A stretch of 19,950 nt of DNA. Origin: Smittium culicis. Its lineage: Eukaryota; Kickxellomycota; Harpellomycetes; Harpellales; Legeriomycetaceae. The DNA lies in contig LSSN01004873.1 in the NCBI GenBank assembly GCA_001970855.1, positions 1-19,950 of the forward strand, read 5' to 3'. Position numbers and translations under genes: made by a program. The notes beneath the pieces were generated by a model that saw nothing but the letters and a program-made list of their open reading frames with translations, was not told where the DNA came from and ran no database searches. This document shows, one piece after another, positions 9,711-19,590 of this stretch; positions within the stretch are counted from its first letter, which is position 1, and the number at the start of each line of letters is the position of its first letter.

Positions 9711-9782
9711 GGGCTTGACCGGGGATTGAACCCGGGGCCTCTCGCACCCAAAGCGAGAATCATACCACTAGACCATCAAGCC
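9711..9782 (-). tRNA. tRNA-Pro (anticodon TGG)
   Basis: A 72-nt gene without an intron. Acceptor GGCTTGA/TCAAGCC is fully paired with discriminator C. Anticodon stem CTCGC/GCGAG encloses loop TTTGGGT with anticodon TGG. T-stem CCGGG/CCCGG encloses TTCAATC. A box (TGGTCTAGTGG) and B box (GGTTCAATCCC) are intact. It is the first gene of the minus-strand array and is followed after 8 bp by initiator tRNA-Met. The upstream flank contains ACATATAATTAATATTTTTG, a possible TATA-like element, although such sequence is common in this background. Confidence 0.97.
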
Positions 9783-10593
9783 GATATGAAAGTCAAAAAT
9801 ATTAATTATATGTTACAAAAACTACTTTCCTCGTGAGTTTTCGGCCAAGCTCGCGAACATATTATTTCAATCATTAAATTATTAATTGATTGCTTTTGTG
9901 CAGCGTGAGTTTTTGCCTCATGAAATACATTCACGTTAACCTTAGAATACCAATTACAGCTTCTAGAGCTATAATTACCTCGTAACAATAAGTTTGGTTC
10001 GAGGAGAACTTTTATTACTTCTGAAAGATTTTAGCTTCTTTTTTTTCCTATTTATTAAGTATTAACCTCATCAATAAAATTTATAGCTAAATTCCATTAC
10101 TTTAAGTCTATTTTCTTTGACGAGAGACTAAGTATATTTAAATAAATATCCTTATAATACAGGAGTTCATAACTAGTATAAGATCCTTATTTGGAGCTAG
10201 GCGTTGTATAACTAATTTCATACGACAGTTATTGATCCGAAATAAGCTTATGTAAATTAAATAACAAGCTTTTCCTCATATATTTTTACAGATAGCATAT
10301 TCAAGTGCTGTAAATTTTTATTTTATCGCAATTTCAACTTTAGTTTATTTTCTGTTTATTACTACACCAAAAATTCTAACATCTTATGTTTATATTTCCC
10401 AAGTATAATATGATTATTCACATTAAATCACTAAAAATAATTCACATATACTATACAAAATTTGTGAAAATAAGTCACGTGATACTACTTTCAAAATATA
10501 ACAACAATAATTTACCAATACAACATACATGGCGAGTTTTAATAAAATACTGTAATATGTTAAAATGAGATAAAGTTCAGTTTTTATAAGCTG
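9783..10593. other. 5' flank of the tRNA array; gene-free
   Basis: About 800 bp of intergenic DNA with slightly higher GC content near the tRNA genes. It contains two CGTGAGT-type imperfect palindromes (9832-9855 and 9904-9935). A 60-codon minus-strand open frame at 9806-9988 overlaps both palindromes and has no recognisable motif. Nothing else can be supported. Confidence 0.5.
9832..9935. repeat. Two related imperfect palindromes (CGTGAGTTTT..GGCC)
   Basis: CGTGAGTTTTCGGCCAAG (from 9832) is followed by CTCGCG, giving an imperfect hairpin around GGCC. A relative, CGTGAGTTTTTGCC at 9904, is followed by ATTCACG at 9929. The second motif may be a diverged direct copy of the first. They could be remnants of transposon ends, but no target duplication is visible. 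Confidence 0.35.
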
Positions 10594-10720
10594 TAGTTTT
10601 TTTGATAAATAATGAGAAGGAGAATGTATGGTTTTTTTGATGAATAATGAAAAAAAGAGCGTGGGTGGTTTTTTTGATAAATAATGAGAAAAAAGAGCGT
10701 GGATGGTTTTTTGAAAGATA
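10594..10720. repeat. Tandem repeat, 35-38 bp unit, about 3.3 copies
   Basis: Units of the form TGGTTTTTTTGATAAATAATGAGAA..GAGCGTG start at 10594, 10629, 10666 and 10704, with lengths 35, 37, 38 and a partial last copy. The differences are point changes and one- to two-base length changes. The repeat creates a spurious 105-codon frame on the minus strand. Confidence 0.85.
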
Positions 10721-11785
10721 GTTAAGCTAATAAAAATCATAGAAAGCTATTATACTATAATATATAAAACATTAAAATTACCTAAACCTGTATAAGAAAT
10801 CTAAAAGAATATAAAAAATTGAAATTTTACATTCTAATGAAAACCTATATTCATCAGTATAAAAAATATTTTTCTGTTCCATAAAATTTACACTATAAAA
10901 TTTTTTTCCCTCTGTATTTTTTAAAAACAATTTTTACGAGTAACGTAGGCGAAATTTATTTTATCTATAATAATAATCTTTTAATTATATGATTTTAATT
11001 CTATAGAAGGTATAATATATAAAATTTTTATCAAAATAAAGTTTTTAATACCAAAACTAAATTACATTGTATTTTTTTACAGAATTTGAGCTAATATAAA
11101 CAATTATCAAATCTATTTGTTAGTGTTATATCATTAAAGCCATAGATTTAGAATTGAATCATGATATTATAACAGAGTAGAATAATTTTATTTCCTACAA
11201 GATTTTTATTGAGTATTGATATTATTAACAGTAGCAAATATATAAAAAAAATAAAAAATCCAAAATATGTATTTTTTCTATCTTTTTTTTATAACAATAT
11301 TAAAATTTGGAGTTTTTTTTTGAACATATTTTCCGAAAAATAAACTTGAAATTCGTTTATTTTTGTAAAAAAGTAAATGAAATTTTATATCTAGTAAATA
11401 AACGAATTGATTTATACCATCAACTTTTTTTTTTTTTTTTAAATTTAAATTATAAATTTTATGCAAAAAATAATAAAAATGTAAAAATTTCATCTTATAG
11501 ATTTCATCGTTTTATTTGAAAAAAATTCCAGAATTAAGCTGTATGATTTTTTTCTGAAATATTTGATATAATAATACAATCACATTCTAACACTATTTTA
11601 TATCATTAGACATTCATAAGCAGACTAAATTTAAATTTATTCATCTAGATATAGTATGTATATGATTATTTATACACAAATAAAATTTTATTTTAATAGA
11701 ATTTTTTAATTTTTTTTGTCGATATATTTTAGCGCTTAGTTAATATTTTTTGTTTATTTTCATAAAAAATTAAACTAAACTAGGG
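10721..11785. other. AT-rich gene-free stretch
   Basis: About 1 kb of A/T-rich DNA. It holds a 13-bp perfect inverted pair, AATTCGTTTATTT at 11350 and AAATAAACGAATT at 11396, with a 33-nt spacer. Open frames of about 70 codons exist on both strands across 11278-11519, but they are lysine/asparagine/phenylalanine strings expected from this composition. Confidence 0.55.
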
Positions 11786-11885
11786 TTAACCCTCCAAGTC
11801 CTGGAGTGCATAAAATATGCATTTGATAATTAAAATGCATACTTTATCATTTGGAAATTGAAAAATTCAGGACTTGGAGGGTTAA
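11786..11885. mobile_element. TTAA-flanked MITE, piggyBac-type
   Basis: A 92-bp element (11790-11881) has perfect 14-bp ends, CCCTCCAAGTCCTG and CAGGACTTGGAGGG, and is bordered on each side by TTAA. A TTAA target duplication with CCC..GGG termini is characteristic of the piggyBac superfamily. The element has no coding capacity and would need a transposase supplied elsewhere. Its interior contains a second hairpin, TATGCATTT and AAATGCATA, so the single strand can fold extensively. The flanking G and C extend the symmetry by one base (GTTAAC on both sides). A worn relative lies at about 1524-1600. The family assignment is inferred from termini only. Confidence 0.78.
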
Positions 11886-12160
11886 CTGAGAGTTTTTTAT
11901 AGAGGAAAAAATTAAAAACTTTTTTTACATAATAAAAATTGAATTTCATTTTTTTTCCGCGATAGCGAAGATTAAATTTCGATAAAATTGATTTTTAGAG
12001 TAATTAATACAATATATATTCATATGAATAATTATATGTATCTTTAGTCTATTTTAAGACTTTTTTACAATAACTTTGGCTTATTTAAAGACAACTTTTA
12101 GTCAATAATTTAAGAATATGTTCAATTCTACCCGTGCAATGATAATGAAAAAATTTTGTT

Positions 12161-12252
12161 GTATTATCTAAATTTATAAAATACATTGTATTTGATGTTA
12201 TTTTGTCTAGATTTATAAAAATTATTGAATTTGATGTTATATTATTTAGAAA
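12161..12252. repeat. Imperfect 39-bp tandem duplication
   Basis: Two 39-bp units (12161-12199 and 12200-12238) share TCTA.ATTTATAAAA..ATT..ATTTGATGTT, followed by a third partial start. The unit is AT-rich with several substitutions. It looks like an ordinary minisatellite duplication. Confidence 0.65.
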
Positions 12253-14940
12253 ATATATGAATCATTCTTTTAAATAATTCATTTTTAATATACTTTCTTA
12301 TTAAAATTTTCTGTCAAGTTTAGAATATAAAAAAATTTCATACATAATTTTTTTATGTATAATCAGTTGTGATATTATGACATTTATATAATTTTTAAAA
12401 CTTTAGATATTTTTTTCTAGTCTTAGAAAAATAATTAAACGTATTTATATTTAATAATCATAGATTGTTTAATTTTTTTTAATCAATGTGGTAGTGATTA
12501 TTTAATCAGTTTTTTTTTTGAGAAGCTAATATAATTTTAAACTATCATTAAAAATTTAATCACAAAAATACCAAATAAAATTAAAGATATTAGTTTAAAA
12601 AAGCATATATTTTTAAATTAATGTTCATTTAAATTTCATGTTATAATTAATAATACTTGTTTTTAATATAATAAATTGTATAAAATAAAAAATTAGCATA
12701 CAAATTTTATTTTATGAAAAGTAATAAAGTGTATTTTAAATTAAAGAAAATGATTTTTAGTTGCTTTAAAATTATAATAATCGCGTCTTTTGATTTTTAA
12801 TAATAAGTATGGCACTTAGTTAATGGTTTTTATACTGAAAAAAAACTTATTACCCTATAACTGATATTTTGGATATTTTAAAAAACATATTCATATTTAT
12901 TTGGTCACTTGGCTGATATTTATTAATATATACACTATTGATGCCAATAATTGAGTAATACAAGCTCAAATCGAATAAAATTTGGTCTATAAATTCCTCA
13001 AAAAACTGATTTAAGGAATTAATGATATGGGTTTTAATATATACAGTATCGATCCAAAGTCAGATTTTTTATATTTTTAAATGATATCCAATAAAAAAAA
13101 ATCATTTATTTTTTGAATTATTATATAAAATATCTTATAAACTAGCTTTATCATAATAGATTTTTTAAAATTAAGCTTCAAAAATGTGATATATTAGTTC
13201 AGAATTTTAAAATTCATATTTACTTAATAATTCTTGATATAAAATTTCAAATATTTTTTATAAAATATATATATAAAATTAATCGAATTATTAAGAGTAA
13301 ATAAACACTTTTGGGGCTTATTCTTCTAAAATAATATATAAATTATAACTTTAACTGCGTATTTTTGGAAATCAAATAATATATTAAATGCCATGAGTTA
13401 ATTATTTAAAGCAAAAAAAAAAAAGCTTAAAGCTTATAATAATCAACTAGCTCAATCTGTTATTAACGAAACATACTTTGAATTTGTTCAATGATAATTT
13501 ACATTTAAAAAAATAGTTTTTAATTTTTTCGTTATATAATACTCAATAAAATATAGTCTCTGAATGTTTTTATATTTATTATAGTTATCTGAGACTGTTC
13601 AAAAAAATTTTTTTACTTGGCTATTTTTTTAAAAACTGTCAAATTTTTGGAAAAGATATTTAAAACTTTTGAAAATTAATATAATTAAAAAAATACGGTT
13701 TTTTTTTTTTTTTTTAATTTAGTTTACTATAATTATTAAAGCCGAAAATTATTAAAAAATTAAAATAATAACAACCGTGTGTGAGTAATACATATTTTTA
13801 CTTTAAAAAAATTTAATGGCAGATATTATTTCGCTAAATTATTTTATTATTAGATTGCTGTAAAAAAGCTATTTTTTAATTTTAAATTAATATATAATTA
13901 ATCAATAAATATAAAATATTGAAATACATTTCACATCCTGTATGATAAGAAAGATATAATGGAATTTTATTTAAAAATCAAACATACTAAAAATGAATCG
14001 TTTATGATACTATAAAGTGTTACATAGCTAAAATTATAAAAGATATGCAGTCACCAAGTTTTTTACGGGAAAATCCTCATACTATAAATAATTATATAAT
14101 ATTCTATTAGGTGTCAATAAAAATTAAAATATAAAAAGCCAAATATAGCATAAAAACGATCAATAAAGAATATAAATTGTAATTAATTTTCAAATTAAAA
14201 TATTAATGAAAAAAATGATTAAATACGAAAATTTTTCATCAAAATATGATAATATAATATCTAAAATGATTAATTAAAGTTTTTAATATACATATAATTT
14301 ACATATACATAAATGATGGGAATATTTCAAGAGTGATTATATGAATTTTTTAAAATGATTTAAATATATTTAAACATTAGGTAATTTTGCTTATGGGTAT
14401 TTATATTATTGTTTTAGTCTATAAAAAATTCAATCAATGAGTAATTTTAAAAAAAGGTATCGCTGATATAAGTATATCTTAAGATTACTGGATAAATACA
14501 AATTTATTAAGGAAAAGTGATAATATATTTAAATTTTAATAATTAGATAACTATTTAATTTTATTTTTTGCATAGCTTATTTAGCAATTACGAAACCAAA
14601 AATTCTCGTTATGAAATCAAGATATCAAGTAAGGTTAATTATAAAATTTAAGAATATGTTTAACAATACCTGTTATATAAAAATGAACTTCATAAAATTA
14701 ACAAACATTTATTTTATTTTGTGGGACTATTAATACAAATTGAGTATATATTATAATATTATAATATAATAATTACTAAATTTTACAATTTTATATGTCG
14801 ATGAAGTGAATTAAATATATTATAGATAAATTTGAAATTTATATAGCAAATTTAAATTTTTTGTGTAATTCGAAGAATTTTTAAGAATTTAGCGTAGTTT
14901 ATGAGATTGATATTTATGTAGTATATAAAAAAATGTCATT
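12253..14940. other. AT-rich gene-free stretch
   Basis: About 2.7 kb of extremely AT-rich DNA with dense stops in every frame and long T or A runs, the longest near 13700. I see no RNA gene, protein remnant or dispersed repeat. Confidence 0.6.
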
Positions 14941-15171
14941 CGAAAATAATTCAATGAGCTAGAATTGACTGAGATAAAGCGTAAATTTTATAATCGTGAA
15001 ACTAGCTTACACTGGCTTCCATAAATAAGCATAATCGTTTTAATCCAATAAAGGATATTGATATATTAAAGCAGAAAAGAAGCGCACATATAAAATCCAT
15101 CAATTAATTGGATGTTATGAGTCTTTAAACAGGGCCATTTTTATTTCTTTAAATAATAAAAATACTAAATA

Positions 15172-15209
15172 AAAATGCGAAAATGCGAAAATGCGAAAAT
15201 GACAAAATG
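15172..15209. repeat. (AAAATGCG)n microsatellite
   Basis: Three exact 8-bp units followed by one changed unit (AAAATGAC) and a partial unit. A simple slippage repeat. Confidence 0.85.
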
Positions 15210-17133
15210 TTTGGTATGTAGAGTTTTTAGTAAATCAATACCACAAGATTACAATGATAGGTCCGTGGAAATCAAAATCTTGGTCATTGTGTATATAATT
15301 AAGCGATTATAAAATAGAAAAATGAACAAATATGTCACACACGCGATTTTCATGAAAAAAAATTTTTTTTTATACGAGAACCATTCGAATGTATTTTATT
15401 CATTAGCTGTAGATATCGCGATGGGAAAATTTTTTCTATGGGCTGCTTAGCGGTATACAGATCCAATTATTGATTGATATCCCGTAAAATTTTTATTAAA
15501 GGAGGTTTAAAATTTGTCATTATCCATTTATCAATGTAGCTTTGAATTATATGTACTGGTAAATTAATAGATGTAGCTAGAATTAGCAAGGTAGAAGTTA
15601 AAACGATGTGCTTGATGGACATAATATTCGTTATCAAATAAGCGAATTCATGGTCAAAAAAAAAAATAAAAATTTTTTAATTAGAATATTTTTTTCAGCC
15701 AAATGCTTGAATCATACTAAATGCAATATAATATTTAAAACCCTGTAAAATAGGAATTAAATTTGTAAGAGATCCAAATATACCTTGATCCAGTCTCCCA
15801 AGAGTTCATGCAACTGGATAGAGATAAAGGAGATCATTTTTTATTAAGGCAATTAGTATTAATTTACTGAAAATTACAGTAATAATTTTGCGAAAACCGG
15901 ATTCAATTTAGGGCAATAACAAACGTAATTAAACAAATAATTACTACTATATTTGAACTTGTATATTTTTGTTATTAATATAGGTTATGATGTTATTTAT
16001 TGATAAAGAAGCTTCATTCCTCTCCCAATCGGAGTCGGAGATGATTAGTTGATAGCGATTTACAAAAGAAAAAGAAAAGGTAGTTATTTAGCCAAAAGCA
16101 GAAATGAATAGTATCGAATCAAATAAGAGAGTAGTTAGAAATAGGAAAGAAGAAAAATTTTTTTTCTTAAGAATGCTTTTGAGCAGACAGTTCGTCACCT
16201 AAACGTCATATCAATACTTATTTTATCTTTTATTATTTAGCGTGAATAATCGGATAAGCTGAACTTGGCTTTTAATTAAAAAATCAAATAAATTGCGTAT
16301 TTTTAATTCAAAATTGAACTTATTTGGGAAAGATATAGGGAGGAGAATACGGATAAGAGGTGGGTAACGTACTCCATTATTATTAAATCTGTATCAATAA
16401 CTAGATTTTTTTTTTTTTTGGAGATCAGATAAATGTACTCTGTGATAATTTAAGGATAGAGGAATATTAAAGTAAATCAGAAAACGATAGGAATATATTT
16501 TCTAGAAGCGAATGTGTATAAAATCAGGTTTTACTCGTACTAAAAACAAAATAATTAGTAAAAAGCGAATGTTTAAGAAAGTTGGCAATAGATACGACGG
16601 GTAATCAACTGAAAGTTACGCGTAAAACCAAGTTATTTATTACTATTGAGAGTTAAAATTGATCTCCGCATACTAATGAGTGTATTTGCGTATTTAAAAC
16701 TGTTTTACGAGGGGGCGTGCAAATAGGTGACTCTTATTACCTATTGAATTTATCTTTTCAAACATGCTTAAAAGATTCTTGACCTATTTTTTTTAATATT
16801 TTTTTACAAGGTATATTAAAAGTTATTGCATGATATATAAGCAACGCTGGTCAGTAGTTTATGAAGGGCTATTAGAAGTAGCTTGTTGGTCCATTTTTTT
16901 TATATGCATTTTACGAAATTTTAATAAATATAGCGGGTGAATAAAGAAGAGTTTAGAGGGCGTGTTGAACGTGTTATGAGCCAATAAATATTAAAGCCGA
17001 GTGGATAGCCAAAAACAGAACGCGATATTATTTTTTTTTAAGGCGCTTAAATAAGCCATTTCGCTGTGAGCTAGGTTGGTGAGTATAAATTAGCTAGAAT
17101 GGAAATGTATTTAATTAGGCTGCTATTTTCGCG

Positions 17134-17196
17134 AATATATAGATATCTATATATTATTTAGGCAGCAAGTGTGTTAATTTAGATAACACATTTGCT
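17134..17196. repeat. 22-bp palindrome plus 13-bp stem-loop
   Basis: AATATATAGATATCTATATATT at 17134-17155 less its last two bases (TT) forms the core of a perfect 22-bp palindrome. Eight bases later AGCAAGTGTGTTA (17164-17176) pairs with TAACACATTTGCT (17184-17196) around a 7-nt loop; the single non-Watson-Crick position would be a G-U pair in plus-strand RNA. No T-run follows. Function unknown; it could be a small structured RNA, a transposon remnant or chance. Confidence 0.6.
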
Positions 17197-17906
17197 AGTT
17201 GAAAGCGATTGGTTATTGAATTACGTATTTGGGCCCATCAGATGGTGTAATTTTTTAGCGTGCAGATATCCAAAACCGGTGATTTTATAAGTGTTCATAG
17301 TATAATCTAGGGCGCCACGATGCGCGTATAAAAATTATGAATGAATTGCGCGTTCCACGAGCATTTACAAAGGCTGATTTCAGGATGCTGCAAATAGCCA
17401 CTAAACCCATAGTTTTTTTTATTACAGAATTCTAATTTTATAATGGCAATAAGAGATCAAGAAAAGTAAACCTTGTATTTTATAGCTATAAATGGGATGA
17501 CTAATTTATAAACGGATCTAAAAAAAAAAGCATGATCTACAGCCAAGAGCATAAGACTCTTTAATAAAAAAAAAAAGGGTGAAGGCTGTGGAGGGATATT
17601 GTTTGCAAAAGGTGGGTGGATAGGAGGGAAAGGCCTCAAAAAACCAAATGTAGTGTACTTAAAAAGAGGGAAAAACACTATTTGGCAAGGAATGAAAGTT
17701 GGATTGAGTGCGTAGAGTGTAAATAGCAAATCAAGAACTTTAAATGTTTGATTTACAAATATTGGCAAACATAATATTTACAAAGTCCATAAAGTAAAAA
17801 AAAAAGGATTATCTAAGTTGTAATTGATCAAATGGTTGGCTTGAATTGTGCATTTATTTATTAATTTTTTTTATAAATTTCAGAGGTCAGATAGCAGGTT
17901 CGATGA

Positions 17907-18173
17907 GGAGGATTTTATTATTGGAAATTTAGCAATTTTTTAACTTTTGAAACTGAGATGCTGCTAGACTGGCAGGATGATTGTTGTCCTGGCACTCAAA
18001 CAATTTGGATTCAGGATTAAGGTGGCAGATATGGCCGCCTTGGATTTAAAGATGGCAAAAACTGCGATTGCCTTTATATGGCAGATAAGTTTGAGCGGAT
18101 GAAATGTAGTGAAGAGGTGCACAGTTCGTGTATTGAAGTTGGTCGCAGGCGTAGGGGAAGGCGCAGATGCTAG
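17907..18173 (+). other. Unassigned plus-strand frame, one internal stop
   Basis: Two consecutive open stretches in one frame: 17907-18017, then TAA at 18018, then 18021-18170 ending at TAG 18171. The second part is cysteine-rich and ends in a basic tail: GRLGFKDGKNCDCLYMADKF, then about 18 further residues with two cysteines, then RRRRGRRRC. There is no start codon near the beginning. The minus strand of the same DNA is also open for about 76 codons, so the opening may simply reflect higher GC content. I recognise no family. It could be a decayed small secreted protein or an exon, or nothing. Confidence 0.15.
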
Positions 18174-19036
18174 TCGTTTCGATTTAGGAGCTGGCTATTA
18201 ATAACAGCATCAGTTTATGTGAAAATCAAAACATGCGAGAATAAGCAACTGAAACTCAGGTATTATATAAAGCCTAGCGAATTAGTTTGATTTAATATAT
18301 ACATATACAAGAATAATCAAATAAGGTTGACAATTACATAATTGTGGCAATAGTGAGGCCAATAAATTTCATTGACTATTACAAGTGTTGAAATGATCTA
18401 ATATTACTGGCATACACGAGCAGTTCAGGAAATAGACCTGTGCGCTTGAATTTACAAATAACCATATATTATGTATTTGTGAGTCTTTGATATAAAGTTA
18501 CACTTATATACACTATTTTGTAAATAGCTGTACTTTGCCAAACGTTTTAATTTGGTTATAAATGGGTTGAGACAGAGAGTGGATTAATGCAGCTGAATAT
18601 CTTTTCCCCAACTCAGTGGACCAGTAAGAGCTATAATTTTTTAATAGGTCGAGTTATTATACAATTCTAGTAAAGTTAATCAACCATTTAATATTTTATC
18701 GAGTGCAAGTTGACTAACGCTTAATTAAGCTATCTGAAAAAAAAAAGGAGCAAAGATAGGACAGCTATAAAACTGTGAAAAGCCCTCGACGTAACTATTT
18801 GATGAAAGGGGGTTTGTTAGTGTTATCTATTAGTTAATAAAAATGCACTGTGAGTATTATTTGTGAAACGCAGTTTATGTGATAATTGGGATGGGTAGGG
18901 CTAGATAAAAGAGGGTAAGAAATAGATTGATCTTTTGCGCGAAGAAGTCGTAAATTTAATTTGATCTCTAAATATGCTAATAGTTTTCGTAATTTTCTTT
19001 TACCCAGCGAACCGGCTTTCTTTGATGTAATTTTAA

Positions 19037-19216
19037 TCCGGGTCTATTTTTATTATTGGCTCAGTTATTGTAATTTATCTAACAGTTTTGAAAGCTAAAA
19101 ATCACGAACGAATCAAAAAACACAATTATGATGTTATGAACTGGATGATAGCTAGCGTGTGCATCATTTCTATTTTAGGTCAATTGGTTAAAAAAAAAAA
19201 AAGAACCAAGAACTAA
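19037..19216 (+). other. Unassigned frame with two possible membrane segments
   Basis: A 59-codon plus-strand open stretch bounded by TAA at 19034 and TAA at 19214. It reads as a hydrophobic stretch (GSIFIIGSVIVIYLTVL), a charged loop (KAKNHERIKKHNYDVMNW), a second hydrophobic stretch (MIASVCIISILGQLV) and a lysine-rich end. That is a plausible C-terminus of a small membrane protein. The first ATG in frame is at 19136, so any gene would need an upstream exon. An intron-like 3' end (GCTAAT at 18976, a pyrimidine-rich run, CCCAG ending at 19007) lies just upstream, but I could not build a continuous spliced frame from it. T-rich DNA readily gives hydrophobic frames, so confidence is low. Confidence 0.2.
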
Positions 19217-19423
19217 AGAGATTAGTACATTTTAGCTAAAAACTGTAAACCAATAAGGAGGGAAGAGACTACAAAGAATAATTAAAAAATGGGATTTCAT
19301 AACGAGGGTGAGAAATTGTACAGCTGTTGGAGGAAATTCGATGGACAAATAAACGCCAGCAATTGATCTGAGATTAGAAATTGAGTTTCAAACTGTATTC
19401 TCTACTAATAAAAAAAACTGTTC

Positions 19424-19590
19424 TCAAACCTTAAATTGAATTTCAGCACCAGTTTCAAGGCTATGAATTCTGTCGGCAGCTATATTTCTAGCAAGCTCAT
19501 TAGCACGCATCAAATATAATCTGTCTATTTCCCCCCCCCTTCTTTTTTCCCGATACTATAACTAAAAGATTCTACTTACAGCTGTTTCAT
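19424..19590 (-). other. Unassigned minus-strand frame, possibly two exons
   Basis: The minus strand is open for 43 codons from 19555 to TGA at 19424, with balanced codon use: the core reads LYLMRANELARNIAADRI, then HSLETGAEIQFKV. Removing a 59-nt segment with GTAAGT at its start (19579) and CAG at its end (19521) joins this to an upstream ATG at 19590, giving a 35-residue product. The intron length suits fungi. Similarity to the stretch of Pif1-type helicases that follows LYPTR is vague and not claimed. It may be a real short exon pair, a gene fragment or coincidence. The removed segment contains the C9 run on the plus strand. Confidence 0.2.
19531..19539 (+). repeat. C9 homopolymer
   Basis: Nine consecutive C's on the plus strand, inside the possible minus-strand intron. 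Prone to length error. Confidence 0.7.

Noticed and set aside
9806..9988. 60-codon minus-strand open frame upstream of tRNA-Pro
   Set aside because: No motif or known family, overlaps two palindromic motifs, and is short enough to occur by chance.
10423..10740. 105-codon minus-strand open frame
   Set aside because: Its middle part is the translation of the 35-38 bp tandem repeat and the rest is low-complexity; no protein family signal.
11278..11519. Overlapping open frames of about 70 codons on both strands
   Set aside because: Both are Lys/Asn/Phe/Tyr strings typical of AT-rich noncoding DNA and contain a translated T-run.
17457..17768. 103-codon minus-strand open frame
   Set aside because: It is the antisense of a purine-rich tract, rich in Phe, Pro and Leu, without a recognisable domain; the openness follows from the G-rich plus strand.
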